A stretch of 64,000 nucleotides of DNA from Catonella massiliensis (GTDB taxonomy: Bacteria; Bacillota; Clostridia; Lachnospirales; Lachnospiraceae), in assembly GCF_016651435.1 (NCBI RefSeq), contig NZ_JAEPRJ010000001.1, forward strand, positions 2,542,001 through 2,606,000, written 5' to 3'. Below the pieces are notes generated by a model. That model did not search any database, had not been told where the DNA came from, and saw only the letters and a program-made list of their open reading frames with translations. Shown in pieces: positions 17,620 to 27,155 of this stretch (position 1 is its first letter; every line of letters begins with the position of its first letter). Both the position numbers and the translations under genes were made by a program.

Positions 17620-17860
17620 TTATAATTCTTCTTGTAGGGAACTCGGTATACTACAAATCACGGGGAGGTGAGTGGGCTGTCCGGCTTGCCGGATGACCGC
17701 ATATTTATATGTGTAGTACGCCTTTTCAAGCACAAATAAGTGTGTCGTTGAACACGTAATCTTATCTTTGTATAAACAATCTCGTTTATGGCTTAGGCGT
17801 TCAGTCAATGCCGTCTCTCCCTATAATCTCTAATGAATCTTCTGATTCTGAAAGGAGTCC
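17620..17860 (+). ncRNA. Candidate bridge RNA region of the IS110 element
   Basis: The noncoding stretch before the transposase contains several hairpins, including GTCCGGC-TT-GCCGGAT (about 17680-17695) and a Gly-codon-poor, uneven base composition unlike the coding flanks. IS110-group elements are known to express a structured RNA from this end that pairs with target and donor DNA. The exact RNA ends and its two guide loops cannot be set by eye. Confidence 0.5.
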
Positions 17861-17862
17861 CT

Positions 17863-19110
17863 ATGGCTTTAAAAATCGTGTACAAAATCTGTTGTGGTAT
17901 TGATGTCCACAAAACTTTTGTAGTTGCCTGTATCGCTTCTACGAACGATAAAGGTGTCACTTCTTATGAGAGCCACCGGTTTTCTACCTACACGAGCGGT
18001 CTGAAAACTTTGTTACAATGGCTACTCAAACGGAATTGCAAGGATGTCTGTATGGAATCCACCGGTAAATATTGGATTCCTGTTTATAATATCTTAGAAA
18101 ATGACTGTTCGATTGTCCTTGCTCATCCCAAATATGTTAAGGCTATCCGTGGAAAGAAAACTGACAAGAAAGATGCCAAATGGATTGCTGACCTGTTCAA
18201 GCATGATCTTGTTGCCGGTAGCTTTATGCCGCCCGCTGACATCCGTCAGCTCCGTGACCTTATGCGTTACCGTTTCAAACTGACCTGCTTTCAATCAAGC
18301 GAAAAGAATCGTTTGCAGAACTGTCTCACGGTTTCCAATATCCAGTTGGGAAACGTTGTTTCGGACACCTTCGGCAAATCTGCTCAGGCGATACTGGATA
18401 AACTTTTGGAAAATCCCGCAGATACCTCTTTTGACCTTGAACCCCTTGTTTACAAAAGTTTGAAAAAGAAACTTCCTGAACTCCGTGACGCTATTGACGG
18501 TTATATCACTCCGGAACAAGCCGGCAAACTTAAGGTAATCAAAGCTCATTATGAAAGCTTGGAATCCCGGAAAGCAGAGCTTGAAGAACTCATTCTTGCG
18601 CTCGCCGCTCCCTATCAGCAGGAACTTGCCATTCTCCAAACCGCTCCCGGTATCCGTAGCGACTTTACTGCCATCGGAATCATTTCCGAAATCGGTACCA
18701 ACATGGAGGCTTTTCCTTCGGCGAAACACTTATGCTCATGGGCCGGTCTTACTCCGACCAACAATGAAAGTGCAGGGAAGAAAAAATCTGTCCGGGTTTC
18801 CAAGGCCGGATGCTATATCAAACCTTTACTGGTCCAGTGTGCAAATGCTGTTGTTACCAGCAAAAAGCATCCGGAAATTCGCAACCGCTATCTCCGTCTC
18901 AAAAAGCGTCGCGGTCACAAGAAAGCAATCATTGCCATTGCAAGAATGCTTCTGACTGCATTATATCATATGCTGAAGAATGGTGAAACCTATAATGCGG
19001 AACTTTATCGGAAATCCGATTTGCCTCCTGTTGACCGGGAAATCACGGTAGAACAGGCAATTATCATCGCAAGAAATCAAGGTTATAAAATCAAGTCAGC
19101 AACTGCATAG
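17863..19110 (+). CDS. IS110 family transposase (DEDD recombinase)
   Basis: 415 aa from the ATG at 17863-17865, which follows AAAGGAGTCCCT; the ORF opens ten codons earlier without a site. The N-terminal DEDD RuvC-like domain has CGIDVHKTFVVAC, CMESTGKYW and KTDKKDAKWIADL. The C-terminal transposase_20 domain has LQTAPGI, IGTNMEAFPSAKHLCSWAGLTP and a catalytic Ser in VSKAGC-type context. The length fits the family, and there is no sign of frameshift, so it may be active. It would cut and join DNA with a guide RNA, as known for IS621-like members. Confidence 0.93.
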   Translation: MALKIVYKICCGIDVHKTFVVACIASTNDKGVTSYESHRFSTYTSGLKTLLQWLLKRNCKDVCMESTGKYWIPVYNILENDCSIVLAHPKYVKAIRGKKTDKKDAKWIADLFKHDLVAGSFMPPADIRQLRDLMRYRFKLTCFQSSEKNRLQNCLTVSNIQLGNVVSDTFGKSAQAILDKLLENPADTSFDLEPLVYKSLKKKLPELRDAIDGYITPEQAGKLKVIKAHYESLESRKAELEELILALAAPYQQELAILQTAPGIRSDFTAIGIISEIGTNMEAFPSAKHLCSWAGLTPTNNESAGKKKSVRVSKAGCYIKPLLVQCANAVVTSKKHPEIRNRYLRLKKRRGHKKAIIAIARMLLTALYHMLKNGETYNAELYRKSDLPPVDREITVEQAIIIARNQGYKIKSATA

Positions 19111-19214
19111 CCTTAACTTTTAATATTCAATTTTTAAAGCAGCCACCGAAAGATGGCTTGTTTGTCATGCGATTAAGGGAATGGATACCCTCTACTTTTC
19201 ATTTTCAATCTTAC

Positions 19215-19286
19215 CTACCTAAAATTCCAGTCAGAAGTTATATCATAAATATAGTCTACTTCCTTTAGTGTCACAATTGCTTTCAT
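19215..19286 (-). pseudogene. Truncated 5' end of an unidentified gene
   Basis: A 23-codon frame with ATG at 19284-19286, a good GTGAGGG site six bases upstream and a TATAAT box farther up on the minus strand (CCGATATAATG). It begins MKAIVTLKEVDYIYD and stops at once near the IS110 right end. The signals are those of a real gene start, so the rest was probably lost when the IS arrived. The remaining 19287-19877 region holds a terminator and a repeat, otherwise AT-rich DNA without a gene. Confidence 0.35.
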
Positions 19287-19537
19287 AAACAGCCCTCACT
19301 TTCTTAAAATAAAATCTGTTTATAAATTAACCTATCATTCATTATATCGGATATTTTCTATAAAAATTAAGATGATTAATTAAAAATTTATAATATTTCG
19401 TTCGCTATTTTTAAATGTTAACGAAAAACCGTCTTAACTTTTGTGTGTTATATAATTTTTATTGTAAATTATGCCGAAGTTTATTGCCTAAAAAGGTAGT
19501 TCAAAGAACTAGTTCCCAGCTCCTTTCCCTAAAAAAA

Positions 19538-19569
19538 CAGCAGCCAGACTCCTAAAAGTCTGGCTGCTG
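19538..19569 (-). terminator. Strong terminator, minus direction
   Basis: CAGCAGCCAGACT (19538-19550) pairs with AGTCTGGCTGCTG (19557-19569). On the minus strand the stem is followed by TTTTTTT. It lies about 300 bp past the chemoreceptor stop, with the short repeat in between. Confidence 0.8.
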
Positions 19570-19669
19570 GTGTATAATTAAGTTATGCAAAAACCCAAAT
19601 TAACACGCAAAGATTATACCCTGAATGGAGGATTATATCAACTAAAACTTCCGCTAAATATTGAAACTG

Positions 19670-19740
19670 TTATTTGAAAAAGTAAATTCCACACCGTAGC
19701 TGAAATATAAAATTTAAACTTAGGTGTGGAAGTTACTTTT
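19670..19740. repeat. MITE-like repeat, short copy
   Basis: GTTATTTGAAAAAG opens a perfect 25-bp match to the left edge of the 15.8-kb copy. AAAAGTAAATTCCACACC (19677-19694) and GGTGTGGAAGTTACTTTT (19723-19740) are inverted repeats with one mismatch or gap, enclosing 28 bp. No coding capacity. Confidence 0.6.
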
Positions 19741-19877
19741 GCAATTCACTTTGCCATAGCCCTGTATTTTTGCCAAGGATTACTAAAAGCTAATTTAGCG
19801 CAATCCTGCATAAGTTTATAAAAAAGTGTGTGCTCGCACACATGTGCATTACTATTGCTATTGAATCAAGCAGCATA

Positions 19878-21866
19878 TTACAGCTTAAACTTCTGTACTG
19901 CCTCTTCAAGTCCCTTAGCCATCTCAGGAAGTCTCTCAGCAGAGCTCTCGATAATGGAGGTTGACGCCGCCTGCTCTTCAACAGATGCAAGACACTCCTC
20001 AGTAGCAGCAGCATTTTCTTCAGATACAGCCGCCAGCCCTTCAACTATCTCGGAAAGCTCTCCTCTTGCATCTTCAAGCTCTTTCTCTGAGTCATTTAAC
20101 TTGCCTATTATGGTCTTGGTTACATCTATCTCATCGGAGATGTATACAAACTGTTTCTCTGTCTCATCTACACAGGTAACCTGCTCGCCAACGACTGTCT
20201 TTACCTCTTCCATTATGTCTACAGCTTCCTTGGTTCTCTCTGAGAGGTTGCGGACAACCACCACGATTTCCTCAGTAAACTTATCTGTCTGTTCTGCAAG
20301 CTTCCTGATCTCATCAGCAACCACAGCAAAGCCCTTTCCTGCCTCTCCAGCCCTGGCAGCCTCAATGGCCGCGTTTAGTGCAAGGAGGTTGGTCTGTCCT
20401 GCTATTGACTTAATCATTGTACTTGCTTCATCTATCTTCTTAGCGCCTTCATCGGTTCTTACTATAACTTCACTCACCTTCATGGCTGATTCTTCAACCT
20501 TGGCGGTAGTGTTTATAAGGTCTTTAATAGCAGATATACCCTTTTCCTTGGCATCATATACACCATCTGAAGATTGGTTAAGCTCTACCATAGACTCTTC
20601 GTTTGCCCTAAGCGCCTCGCCCATGCTCTGCATAGCCTTGGTACCTCTTTGCATATCTTCTGCCTGGTGCATAGCTCCTATAGAAATGCCGTCAACTGCC
20701 TTGGTAAGCTCATCAGAAGCCTTTGCAGTACTCTTTGCATTGTCTGCAATCTCATTAGATACGTCGTGAATATGACCTGACACCTCTCTGATGTTAAGTA
20801 CGATGTCTCTAAGCCTCTCAACTACCTTCTCAGTACCTCTTGATATAGAGCCAATTTCGTCTTTTCTTCCTGAATTCTTGCTTATACCTGCCTTAACTTC
20901 CTCGCTAAAGTCATAGTCTGCAAGCTTCTCCATGTCTTTTCCAAGTGCTGCTATAGGACTTGTGATAGACTTGATTATCCAAAGGAGAAGACCTAAGATA
21001 AGTACGAAGAAGAACGCGCCAATACCTATCATAAACAGGCTTAAATTATGTACTTCTCCCATAACTTCTGACTCAGGAACACTTACAACCAAAGTCCAAT
21101 CAGTTCCTATTATCCCGTACTTAGAATTTACTCTCTTTATACCATCTTCTACTGAGTAAAATGTCTCATCATCGCCTTCAAGAATGGTGTCTACTAAGTC
21201 AGCTTTACTTCCATCTTCTATTTTACCAAACTCTTCAGAAGGCTCGTAATCCTTATAGGATACGATATATCCTTCACTGTCAATGATGTAGGCAAAGCCT
21301 GTATCGTAGAGCTTAATACCGTTTACAAGCTCATTTACAGTTTTCATGGTTATATCTAAACCAAGAACACCTATAGCCTTTCCATCTTTTTTAATCTGGG
21401 TTGAAACTGTAATTACAGTATCTCCACTTGCTGCGTCAGTGTAAGGAATGGATACATAAGGGTGATCAGATTTCATGGAATCTTTGTACCAGTCTCTGGT
21501 TGTGGGGTCATAGTCATCAGGTACAGGCAACTGGCTTCCGTTAAAGAAGCGCTTATCTGAAAATCCTGCAAAGGCCGCAAGGATTTCACTATTCTTATCA
21601 GTTACATATATCAATTCATTATAAAGTTCCTTATCAGATAAGTCAGACATAGTAATACTATCTGAAAGCATATCTACATTTGCAATCTGTTTAGCAATGA
21701 ATGTCTCCAAGTTTGAGCCATATTTTTTAGCTGTTTCCAACATTTCACTCTTGCTTAGATTCTCCACCATTCTGCTTGAATATACATATGAGCTTCCCGC
21801 AATAAGCAGAATAGCCATAAGTATAGGCAATGCGATGAAAAGCAACATCCTTGTTTTAATCTTCAT
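19878..21866 (-). CDS. Methyl-accepting chemotaxis protein, Cache sensor
   Basis: 662 aa. One membrane helix at about 8-30, then an extracytoplasmic dCache-like domain ([44 protein letters not shown]) to about 275, a second helix (about 280-302), a HAMP segment ([20 protein letters not shown]), and a long cytosolic coiled coil with the signalling tip [23 protein letters not shown] split by the usual residues. Dimers signal to CheA/CheW. The Cache motif with DxxxRxWY suggests an amino acid or small organic acid ligand, but the ligand is not settled. Its ATG follows an AGGAGG-like site. No chemotaxis kinase gene lies in the window. Confidence 0.92.
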   Translation of the reverse strand: MKIKTRMLLFIALPILMAILLIAGSSYVYSSRMVENLSKSEMLETAKKYGSNLETFIAKQIANVDMLSDSITMSDLSDKELYNELIYVTDKNSEILAAFAGFSDKRFFNGSQLPVPDDYDPTTRDWYKDSMKSDHPYVSIPYTDAASGDTVITVSTQIKKDGKAIGVLGLDITMKTVNELVNGIKLYDTGFAYIIDSEGYIVSYKDYEPSEEFGKIEDGSKADLVDTILEGDDETFYSVEDGIKRVNSKYGIIGTDWTLVVSVPESEVMGEVHNLSLFMIGIGAFFFVLILGLLLWIIKSITSPIAALGKDMEKLADYDFSEEVKAGISKNSGRKDEIGSISRGTEKVVERLRDIVLNIREVSGHIHDVSNEIADNAKSTAKASDELTKAVDGISIGAMHQAEDMQRGTKAMQSMGEALRANEESMVELNQSSDGVYDAKEKGISAIKDLINTTAKVEESAMKVSEVIVRTDEGAKKIDEASTMIKSIAGQTNLLALNAAIEAARAGEAGKGFAVVADEIRKLAEQTDKFTEEIVVVVRNLSERTKEAVDIMEEVKTVVGEQVTCVDETEKQFVYISDEIDVTKTIIGKLNDSEKELEDARGELSEIVEGLAAVSEENAAATEECLASVEEQAASTSIIESSAERLPEMAKGLEEAVQKFKL

Positions 21867-22091
21867 AAAAATCCTCCTGAAATATATTATTTTCTGTTTT
21901 CTAAAAATATAAAGCCGTTTAGAACACTTTATTATAAATACTCATGAAACATCTTGCTGTTTCCGTATCAAGCCCTTAAAAAATGAGGTTTGTTAAAATA
22001 GTAACAAACAAAATAATTATTACAATATTTTCCCTCAGGTCTGCCACGATATTTTTCATACAATATCTGCTCCGGTTCTTTTTGTGGTTAA

Positions 22092-23885
22092 TCAGGTATG
22101 ATACTTGCTTAAGCTGTTCTTGAACTCTTCAATCATAGTGTCGAATACGCCAATCTGGTGTGAGAGCTCCTTAATCTGCTCTACATAGAGTCCAACGCTG
22201 CCATTTACCTCGCTTACGGCTGATGAATTCTCGTCAGCAATTGAGGTAAGTGTCTGTATATTCTCAAAAAGCTCTGTGATGGACTCTGCCTCACCGTTTA
22301 GCTTCTTAGAGTTGTCAATCATAAGCACAGATACTGCCTGAAGATTGTCATTTGATACCTGTGATGTTTCTACAGCCTTATCAAGCGACTCATTTTCTGC
22401 TGCAAGTACCTGATACTGATTGTCTATACCTGATACTACTTCTTTCATGTTAGATACAAAGCCTGTAAGGTTGTTGTTGATTTCCTCAACAGCCTTATCT
22501 GTCTCTACTGAAAGCTTTCTTACTTCCTCTGCTACTACTGCAAAGCCTTTTCCTGCTTCTCCTGCTCTTGCTGCCTCTATGGAAGCATTGAGTGCGAGAA
22601 GATTAATCTGGCTTGCTATACCCGAAACTATAGATACAATCTGAACCATCTTGTCTGCATCATTTTGAAGCTCAGCACCGCTTTCTCTAATTGTTCCAAG
22701 CCCGTCAAGAACTCCGTTTATCTCTGATGCAGTTTTCTTAACTCCTGCAAAGCTTTCCTCGATACCCTTCATAGCATCTTCTATTTTTACTCTATTATCC
22801 TGACTTTCTTCAGATATCTCAGTGATATTATGTACACTTCCATTTAAGACATTTACAAGGCGCTCAGTTTCACTTGCCTGTCTGCTTGTATCTTCAGTTA
22901 TCTTGCCCATTATGCCCTTGATATTATCGGAGGTGCTTCTCATGTTGCCTGAAATCTCACCGAGTGAGTGGTTAAAGCCGTACATCTCATCAACCACAGC
23001 ATTGAAGTCGATAAAGTCTTTCTGTACTACTTCCTTTACCTGTGATATTTCTCCGGCAAGCTCTTCATATTCATCGCCACTCTCAAGTATCATATGGGTG
23101 ATAAATCTTCTCTTCTTTAAGTCTTCAATCTCTTCACGGAGCTCTCTTACAGGTCTTGCAAAGAGAGAACCTAAAACTGCAGGTACAATTCCTGAAACCA
23201 AGGTAACAACAGCCGGCTCCCAGCCAAAACCAAAGGAGGCAAAGCTTGCCACTCCCACTCCAAGCATGGTAAAGAGTGAAGTCTTTGCTACATTATTTTT
23301 AATAAAGCCAAGTGAAAGAGCCTTGTTTAACTTATAGTTCTTCGTATAAGAAATAGGCTTCTCAAAGGTAAGCTCAAGTTTAAGCTCAGGTCCGTTCTGG
23401 CTGATTATCTTTACATCTACCTTTTCATTAAAATGTGCAAATACACCCTTTAAGAGTCCTTTAAGATAATCCCCCAGCTGTCTCTTAGAGCGGTACACAA
23501 GCTGTGCCCTATGAGAATCAATAGGTGTCATGTCAAGTGCAGGAGGAGTTGCCCCCTTAAATCTCTTCATTACTATAACATGCACATCATTCATTGACTT
23601 TAAGAAATGATATGCATTCTCGTGTCTGAAAAATCCCGGATAGAATTTCGCGAAGGTTCTTATATTCTCCCTTCCCATTATCTCCCAAATCTGCTCGTGG
23701 CTGTTTCCTGTCTTCTGTCCTAAGTACTCTACCATTCCGAGTGCCATACTATCATCTACGTCTTCAAGTGGGGAAAAAATGTGATCCGGCTTCAATCCGT
23801 ATTTCTCAAAGGCTTCATTTACTACCTTGTCTCCGAAAAGTCTTCTTCCAGAGGTCATCCAAGAGGCTACAACAGTACCTTTCAT
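22092..23885 (-). CDS. H-NOX (heme) chemoreceptor with MCP signalling domain
   Basis: 597 aa. Residues 1-190 are an H-NOX heme domain: heme-ligand His102 in [18 protein letters not shown], Pro115, and the YxSxR heme-propionate motif at Tyr131, Ser133, Arg135. These align without gaps to what I recall of Thermoanaerobacter tengcongensis H-NOX, including Trp9, Asn74 and Tyr140 that hold bound O2. Two membrane helices follow (about 207-250), then an HAMP-less linker and an MCP domain with the tip [23 protein letters not shown]. It would report O2 or NO to the chemotaxis kinase. It lies 225 bp from the Cache receptor with its own ATG and is probably a separate unit. Confidence 0.93.
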   Translation of the reverse strand: MKGTVVASWMTSGRRLFGDKVVNEAFEKYGLKPDHIFSPLEDVDDSMALGMVEYLGQKTGNSHEQIWEIMGRENIRTFAKFYPGFFRHENAYHFLKSMNDVHVIVMKRFKGATPPALDMTPIDSHRAQLVYRSKRQLGDYLKGLLKGVFAHFNEKVDVKIISQNGPELKLELTFEKPISYTKNYKLNKALSLGFIKNNVAKTSLFTMLGVGVASFASFGFGWEPAVVTLVSGIVPAVLGSLFARPVRELREEIEDLKKRRFITHMILESGDEYEELAGEISQVKEVVQKDFIDFNAVVDEMYGFNHSLGEISGNMRSTSDNIKGIMGKITEDTSRQASETERLVNVLNGSVHNITEISEESQDNRVKIEDAMKGIEESFAGVKKTASEINGVLDGLGTIRESGAELQNDADKMVQIVSIVSGIASQINLLALNASIEAARAGEAGKGFAVVAEEVRKLSVETDKAVEEINNNLTGFVSNMKEVVSGIDNQYQVLAAENESLDKAVETSQVSNDNLQAVSVLMIDNSKKLNGEAESITELFENIQTLTSIADENSSAVSEVNGSVGLYVEQIKELSHQIGVFDTMIEEFKNSLSKYHT

Positions 23886-23939
23886 AAGCTTTTCTCCTTA
23901 ATATTTAATTAATAATAACTTCATAATTCACAATGTAAA

Positions 23940-23965
23940 AGTCATGGAGTTTCACACCCCATGAC
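23940..23965 (-). terminator. Terminator of the DMT transporter unit
   Basis: AGTCATGG and CCATGACT arms with a short inner pairing, followed by TTTTAC on the minus strand. It lies about 60 bp past the transporter stop and before the H-NOX receptor gene. Confidence 0.65.
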
Positions 23966-24022
23966 TATATCGGTTAATATTAAGAAAAAACTTAGTTCGC
24001 ATTTTTCACAAAATGTGAAGGA

Positions 24023-24880
24023 TTATTTTGATTTATTATAGAAATACATCCATAAGCCCATCGCAAAGATGATGGCATAGCCTGTAAAGCTCATCATATC
24101 AGGAAGCTGGCCTAAGAAGATGAAGCCAAGAATGGCTGACACTATTATCTGGTTGTAGTCATAGATTGATATCTCTTTTGCAGGAGCGTAGTAATAAGCC
24201 TTCGTGATTGCAAGCTGTCCTACGGTCGCAGCCACACCACTTAGAATAAGCATGGCAGTCTGATAAAGGCTCATAGGGGCATAATTCATTGCTACAAAAG
24301 GCAGGCAGAATAGACAGGAAAATGCCGAGAAGAAGAATACAATGAGGCTGCCATTTACCCCTCTCTTGCCTAAGATACGAACCATGGTATAGGCGGCTCC
24401 CGCTCCTACCCCTCCAAGTGCACCTATGAGGGCAGGAAACATGGATACATTGCCTGTTGGCTTTATTATAAAAAGTGCTCCTACAAAGGCGCCAAATACG
24501 GCTATTCCCTGGAATATGCTTATCTTTTCTTTAAGCAGTATAAATGAGAAGATAATAACAAAGAAGGGTGCGAGCTTATTTAGCATATTGGCATCTGAGA
24601 GCTTTAGGTGGTCTAAGGCATAAAAATTACAGACTATGCCAAGTGTGCCAAAGCCTGACCTTAATATCAAAAACTTCAAATCGCCTTTGTCTATATGTAA
24701 TTTACCTTTAATTCCCCTAAGCCCTGCCCCTGCGATAAACACAGGGACAATGTTTCTAAAAAAGGCTTTTTGCAGGGTGGGGATACTTCCTGCAAGATTG
24801 ACAAAGAGTCCCATAAGGGCAAAGCCAAATCCTGCCAGAAGGATAAATAGTATTCCTTTTTGTTTGGATGAAATATTCAT
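24023..24880 (-). CDS. EamA/DMT family transporter
   Basis: 285 aa from the ATG at 24878-24880, preceded by AAAGGAGC at normal spacing; a longer frame would overlap the phosphatase gene. Ten predicted membrane helices in two EamA repeats (FILLAGFGFALMGLFVNLAG and the second half with GGVGAGAAYTMVRILGKRG). The typical motif KLAPFFVIIFSFILLKEKIS ends the first repeat. Such proteins export or import amino acids, nucleotide sugars or other metabolites. The substrate is unknown. It is coupled to the PAP2 and galT genes upstream. Confidence 0.85.
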   Translation of the reverse strand: MNISSKQKGILFILLAGFGFALMGLFVNLAGSIPTLQKAFFRNIVPVFIAGAGLRGIKGKLHIDKGDLKFLILRSGFGTLGIVCNFYALDHLKLSDANMLNKLAPFFVIIFSFILLKEKISIFQGIAVFGAFVGALFIIKPTGNVSMFPALIGALGGVGAGAAYTMVRILGKRGVNGSLIVFFFSAFSCLFCLPFVAMNYAPMSLYQTAMLILSGVAATVGQLAITKAYYYAPAKEISIYDYNQIIVSAILGFIFLGQLPDMMSFTGYAIIFAMGLWMYFYNKSK

Positions 24881-24893
24881 CAGTTTGCTCCTT

Positions 24894-25466
24894 TTAAGCT
24901 GCTTCAATGCTTTCGCCTGCAAACCTCTTCATAATAGGAGAAGAGTCCGGCAGACACTTAATCGCAGTCAGTGAAGTGATGATTCCTAAAAGCACTCCTC
25001 CGATTACATCGCTAGGATAGTGGATACCTACATAAAGCCTTGAAAATCCCATCAGCGAGGCAAGTGCAATCGCAAGGATTCCGTATTTCTTAGGCATCTT
25101 AAGGAAGATAACCACAGCTACTGCAAAGGCACTTCCCGTATGCCCCGAAGGGAAGGAAAAATCAGGTGCCCGTCCGACTAGGAGGGCAAGCCCCTGTATC
25201 ACCTCATAGGGCCTGATTCTTGCTGTCAGGTTCTTTAGCACGAGGTTTGCAATAATAAACTCAAGGACTAGCGAAGCAAGCATCAGTATGCCTACCTTCC
25301 TAAGTTTCTTAAAGTAGAGAAAAATAAGCACTAAAAGTATGCAGGATATGCCCGCATTGTTTGACAAGGTAAATGGTATTAGAATCGCATCAAGTATGGG
25401 ATTTCTCACATTGTCCTGCAAAAACAGCAATATACTGCCTTCAAAATTCAATAAACTTTCTATCAT
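24894..25466 (-). CDS. PAP2-family membrane phosphatase
   Basis: 190 aa, about five membrane helices. All three catalytic motifs are present: KNLTARIRP (KxxxxxxRP), FPSGHTGSA (PSGH) and SRLYVGIHYPSDVIGG (SRxxxxxHxxxD). It would dephosphorylate a lipid phosphate such as undecaprenyl pyrophosphate or phosphatidic acid at the membrane. It sits between galT and the DMT transporter with short gaps, so a common transcript is likely. A role in recycling lipid carrier for sugar polymers would fit galT but is inference. Confidence 0.88.
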   Translation of the reverse strand: MIESLLNFEGSILLFLQDNVRNPILDAILIPFTLSNNAGISCILLVLIFLYFKKLRKVGILMLASLVLEFIIANLVLKNLTARIRPYEVIQGLALLVGRAPDFSFPSGHTGSAFAVAVVIFLKMPKKYGILAIALASLMGFSRLYVGIHYPSDVIGGVLLGIITSLTAIKCLPDSSPIMKRFAGESIEAA

Positions 25467-25484
25467 TCATTACCCGTAACTTAA

Positions 25485-26987
25485 CTACAGAGAGTTTACC
25501 CTCTCTATAAATCTAAGTATTCCCTTTCTTCCTTTTTCGTCGTCCTTATAAACACCGGCATCCGTGAGAACTTCAGAGAATACAAGTCCTATTTCCTGTC
25601 TTATTATCTCTTCTGCATTATCCTTATTAAAGTCCTTATGTTTAGCCATAAATTCATCCACCCAGTCAGCATGCTTACCAAGCACCTCATCCTCCCTTAT
25701 GTCCTTGCCTTCAAGGAGCGCAGTCCTTAGGCTGTCCATCTCAGACTTAAGCCTGCCGGGAAGCACTGCCAGTCCCATAACTTCAATGAGACCGATATTT
25801 TCCTTCTTGATATGGTGGAGCTTATCGTGAGGATGGAAGATACCAAGAGGATATTCCTTTGTAGTCCTGTTGTTTCTAAGTACCAGGTCTATCTCAAAGT
25901 CTTCTCCTCTCCTCCTTGCTATAGGAGTGATAGTGTTGTGTGGCTCTCCGTCACTCTCAGCAAGCACATCTACAGCCTCATCCGAGTAGCCTCTCCATAT
26001 GCCAAGTATCTTATCTGCAAGTTCAGATATTTTCTTATAATCTTTTCCTGTGAGCCTGATAACAGACATAGGCCAGTCTACAACTCCTGCCTTAATATCC
26101 TCATAGCCCTTAAACCATACCTCTTCTCTAAGCCCTGCCCTTGCCATAGGAAATTCATAGTTTCCTCCCTGGAAATGGTCGTGTGTAAGGATGGAGCCGC
26201 CAACTATAGGGAGGTCAGCATTGGAGCCTGCCATATAATGAGGGAATTTCTCCGTAAATTCAAGGAGCTTTAAAAAGACCGCCCTGTCTATCTTCATAGG
26301 AACATGCCCCTCATTTAAGATAATGCAGTGCTCATTGTAATACACATAAGGGGAATACTGTAAGAAATAATTCTCCCCCGACAGCGTAAGTGGTATAAGC
26401 CTGTGATTCTCCCTTGCAGGCTTGTTCATATCTCCTGCAAAGCCCTCATTTTCCCTACAAAGCAGGCACTTAGGGTAGCCTGTCTGCACAAGCTTCTTGG
26501 CTGCCGCTATGGCCTTAGGGTCTTTCTCAGGCTTTGAGAGGTTGATGGTTATATCAAGCTTTCCATAAGGAGAGTCAGCCTGCCACTTCACATCCTTAAC
26601 TATCCTGTCTTCTCTGATATAATTGGTAGCCTTGCTAAAGTCATAGTACCAGTCTGTAGCCTCTTTAGGGCTTTTCTTAAGCAGTTCATTGAATTTTCTA
26701 ACTATCTCGGAAGGCCTGCTAAGGAGACAGTCCATAACCTTTGTGTCAAATAAATCCTGCTCGGTAATGGAGTCGCTTACTAAGCCCTTATCCTTTGCAT
26801 AGCTTATGATGTCTGTAAGAATATCACAAAGCTCTTCCTTACACTCTCCTATCTCCCCATTTCCTTCGTAGGAAGGCAGGCAAAGGGTGTAGAGAAGCTT
26901 ATTTCTAGTGTAATCAATGTCTTCCTTCTCAAGTAATCCTTTTTTAAGTCCATATCCAATCAATCTGTCAATTGCTTTATAAATCAT
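25485..26987 (-). CDS. galT: UDP-glucose--hexose-1-phosphate uridylyltransferase
   Basis: 500 aa from the ATG at 26985-26987 with AAGGGGAAC before it; an in-frame extension of 13 codons lacks a site. It has the length and features of the Gram-positive class II GalT: GKLDITINLSKPEKDP, LTHDHFQGGNYEFPM (HxHxQ-like nucleophile region) and GIFHPHDKLHHIKKENIGLIEVMGLAVLP. It moves UMP between UDP-glucose and galactose-1-phosphate in the Leloir pathway. galK and galE are not in the window. The gene leads a unit with PAP2 and DMT genes, and a palindrome sits over its transcription start. Confidence 0.93.
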   Translation of the reverse strand: MIYKAIDRLIGYGLKKGLLEKEDIDYTRNKLLYTLCLPSYEGNGEIGECKEELCDILTDIISYAKDKGLVSDSITEQDLFDTKVMDCLLSRPSEIVRKFNELLKKSPKEATDWYYDFSKATNYIREDRIVKDVKWQADSPYGKLDITINLSKPEKDPKAIAAAKKLVQTGYPKCLLCRENEGFAGDMNKPARENHRLIPLTLSGENYFLQYSPYVYYNEHCIILNEGHVPMKIDRAVFLKLLEFTEKFPHYMAGSNADLPIVGGSILTHDHFQGGNYEFPMARAGLREEVWFKGYEDIKAGVVDWPMSVIRLTGKDYKKISELADKILGIWRGYSDEAVDVLAESDGEPHNTITPIARRRGEDFEIDLVLRNNRTTKEYPLGIFHPHDKLHHIKKENIGLIEVMGLAVLPGRLKSEMDSLRTALLEGKDIREDEVLGKHADWVDEFMAKHKDFNKDNAEEIIRQEIGLVFSEVLTDAGVYKDDEKGRKGILRFIERVNSL

Positions 26988-27014
26988 AATGTTCCCCTTA
27001 GTCTCAAAAATGTT

Positions 27015-27059
27015 GGTGTTTAACACCTTCTATTATCTACAAATCTCAGCCAAGGTCAA
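27015..27059 (-). promoter_or_regulatory. galT promoter with operator-like palindrome
   Basis: TTGACC (27054-27059) and GATAAT (27032-27037) lie 16 bp apart on the minus strand. Just downstream, GGTGTT-T-AACACC (27015-27027) forms a 13-bp palindrome spanning the expected start of the transcript, the usual place for a repressor site. Confidence 0.55.
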
Positions 27060-27119
27060 GTAGGTAGTTGTTAACTCTATGTAAATATAATGTTTAAGTT
27101 TATTCACAACTAAGCGAAA

Positions 27120-27143
27120 GAGAACAGCGGCTAAGCTGTTCTC
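27120..27143 (-). terminator. Hairpin after the small membrane ORF
   Basis: GAGAACAGC (27120-27128) pairs with GCTGTTCTC (27135-27143); on the minus strand the next bases are TTTCGC. It follows a 41-codon minus-strand frame. The weak T-run makes termination uncertain. Confidence 0.45.
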
Positions 27144-27155
27144 CATAAGCGTATG

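Larger units (their letters stand above)
17600..19200 (+). mobile_element. IS110-family insertion sequence (ends approximate)
   Basis: One transposase gene with a noncoding left part of over 250 bp and a short right part, the arrangement of the IS110 group. These elements have no clear terminal inverted repeats or target duplications, so the ends cannot be fixed by eye. The unit lies between the DUF4885-like gene and a truncated minus-strand frame that could be the interrupted target. Confidence 0.7.

Noticed and set aside
17620..17808. Minus-strand 62-codon frame before the IS110 transposase
   Set aside because: It has no ribosome site and overlaps the hairpin-rich area expected for the bridge RNA.
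18094..18955. Further frames on both strands within the IS110 transposase
   Set aside because: They are shadows of the transposase gene without ribosome sites.
19585..19677. Plus-strand 30-codon frame MQKPKLTRKDYTLNG... between the terminator and the repeat
   Set aside because: No ribosome site and no family match. It ends in the repeat edge, so it may be a lost gene start, but support is too thin.
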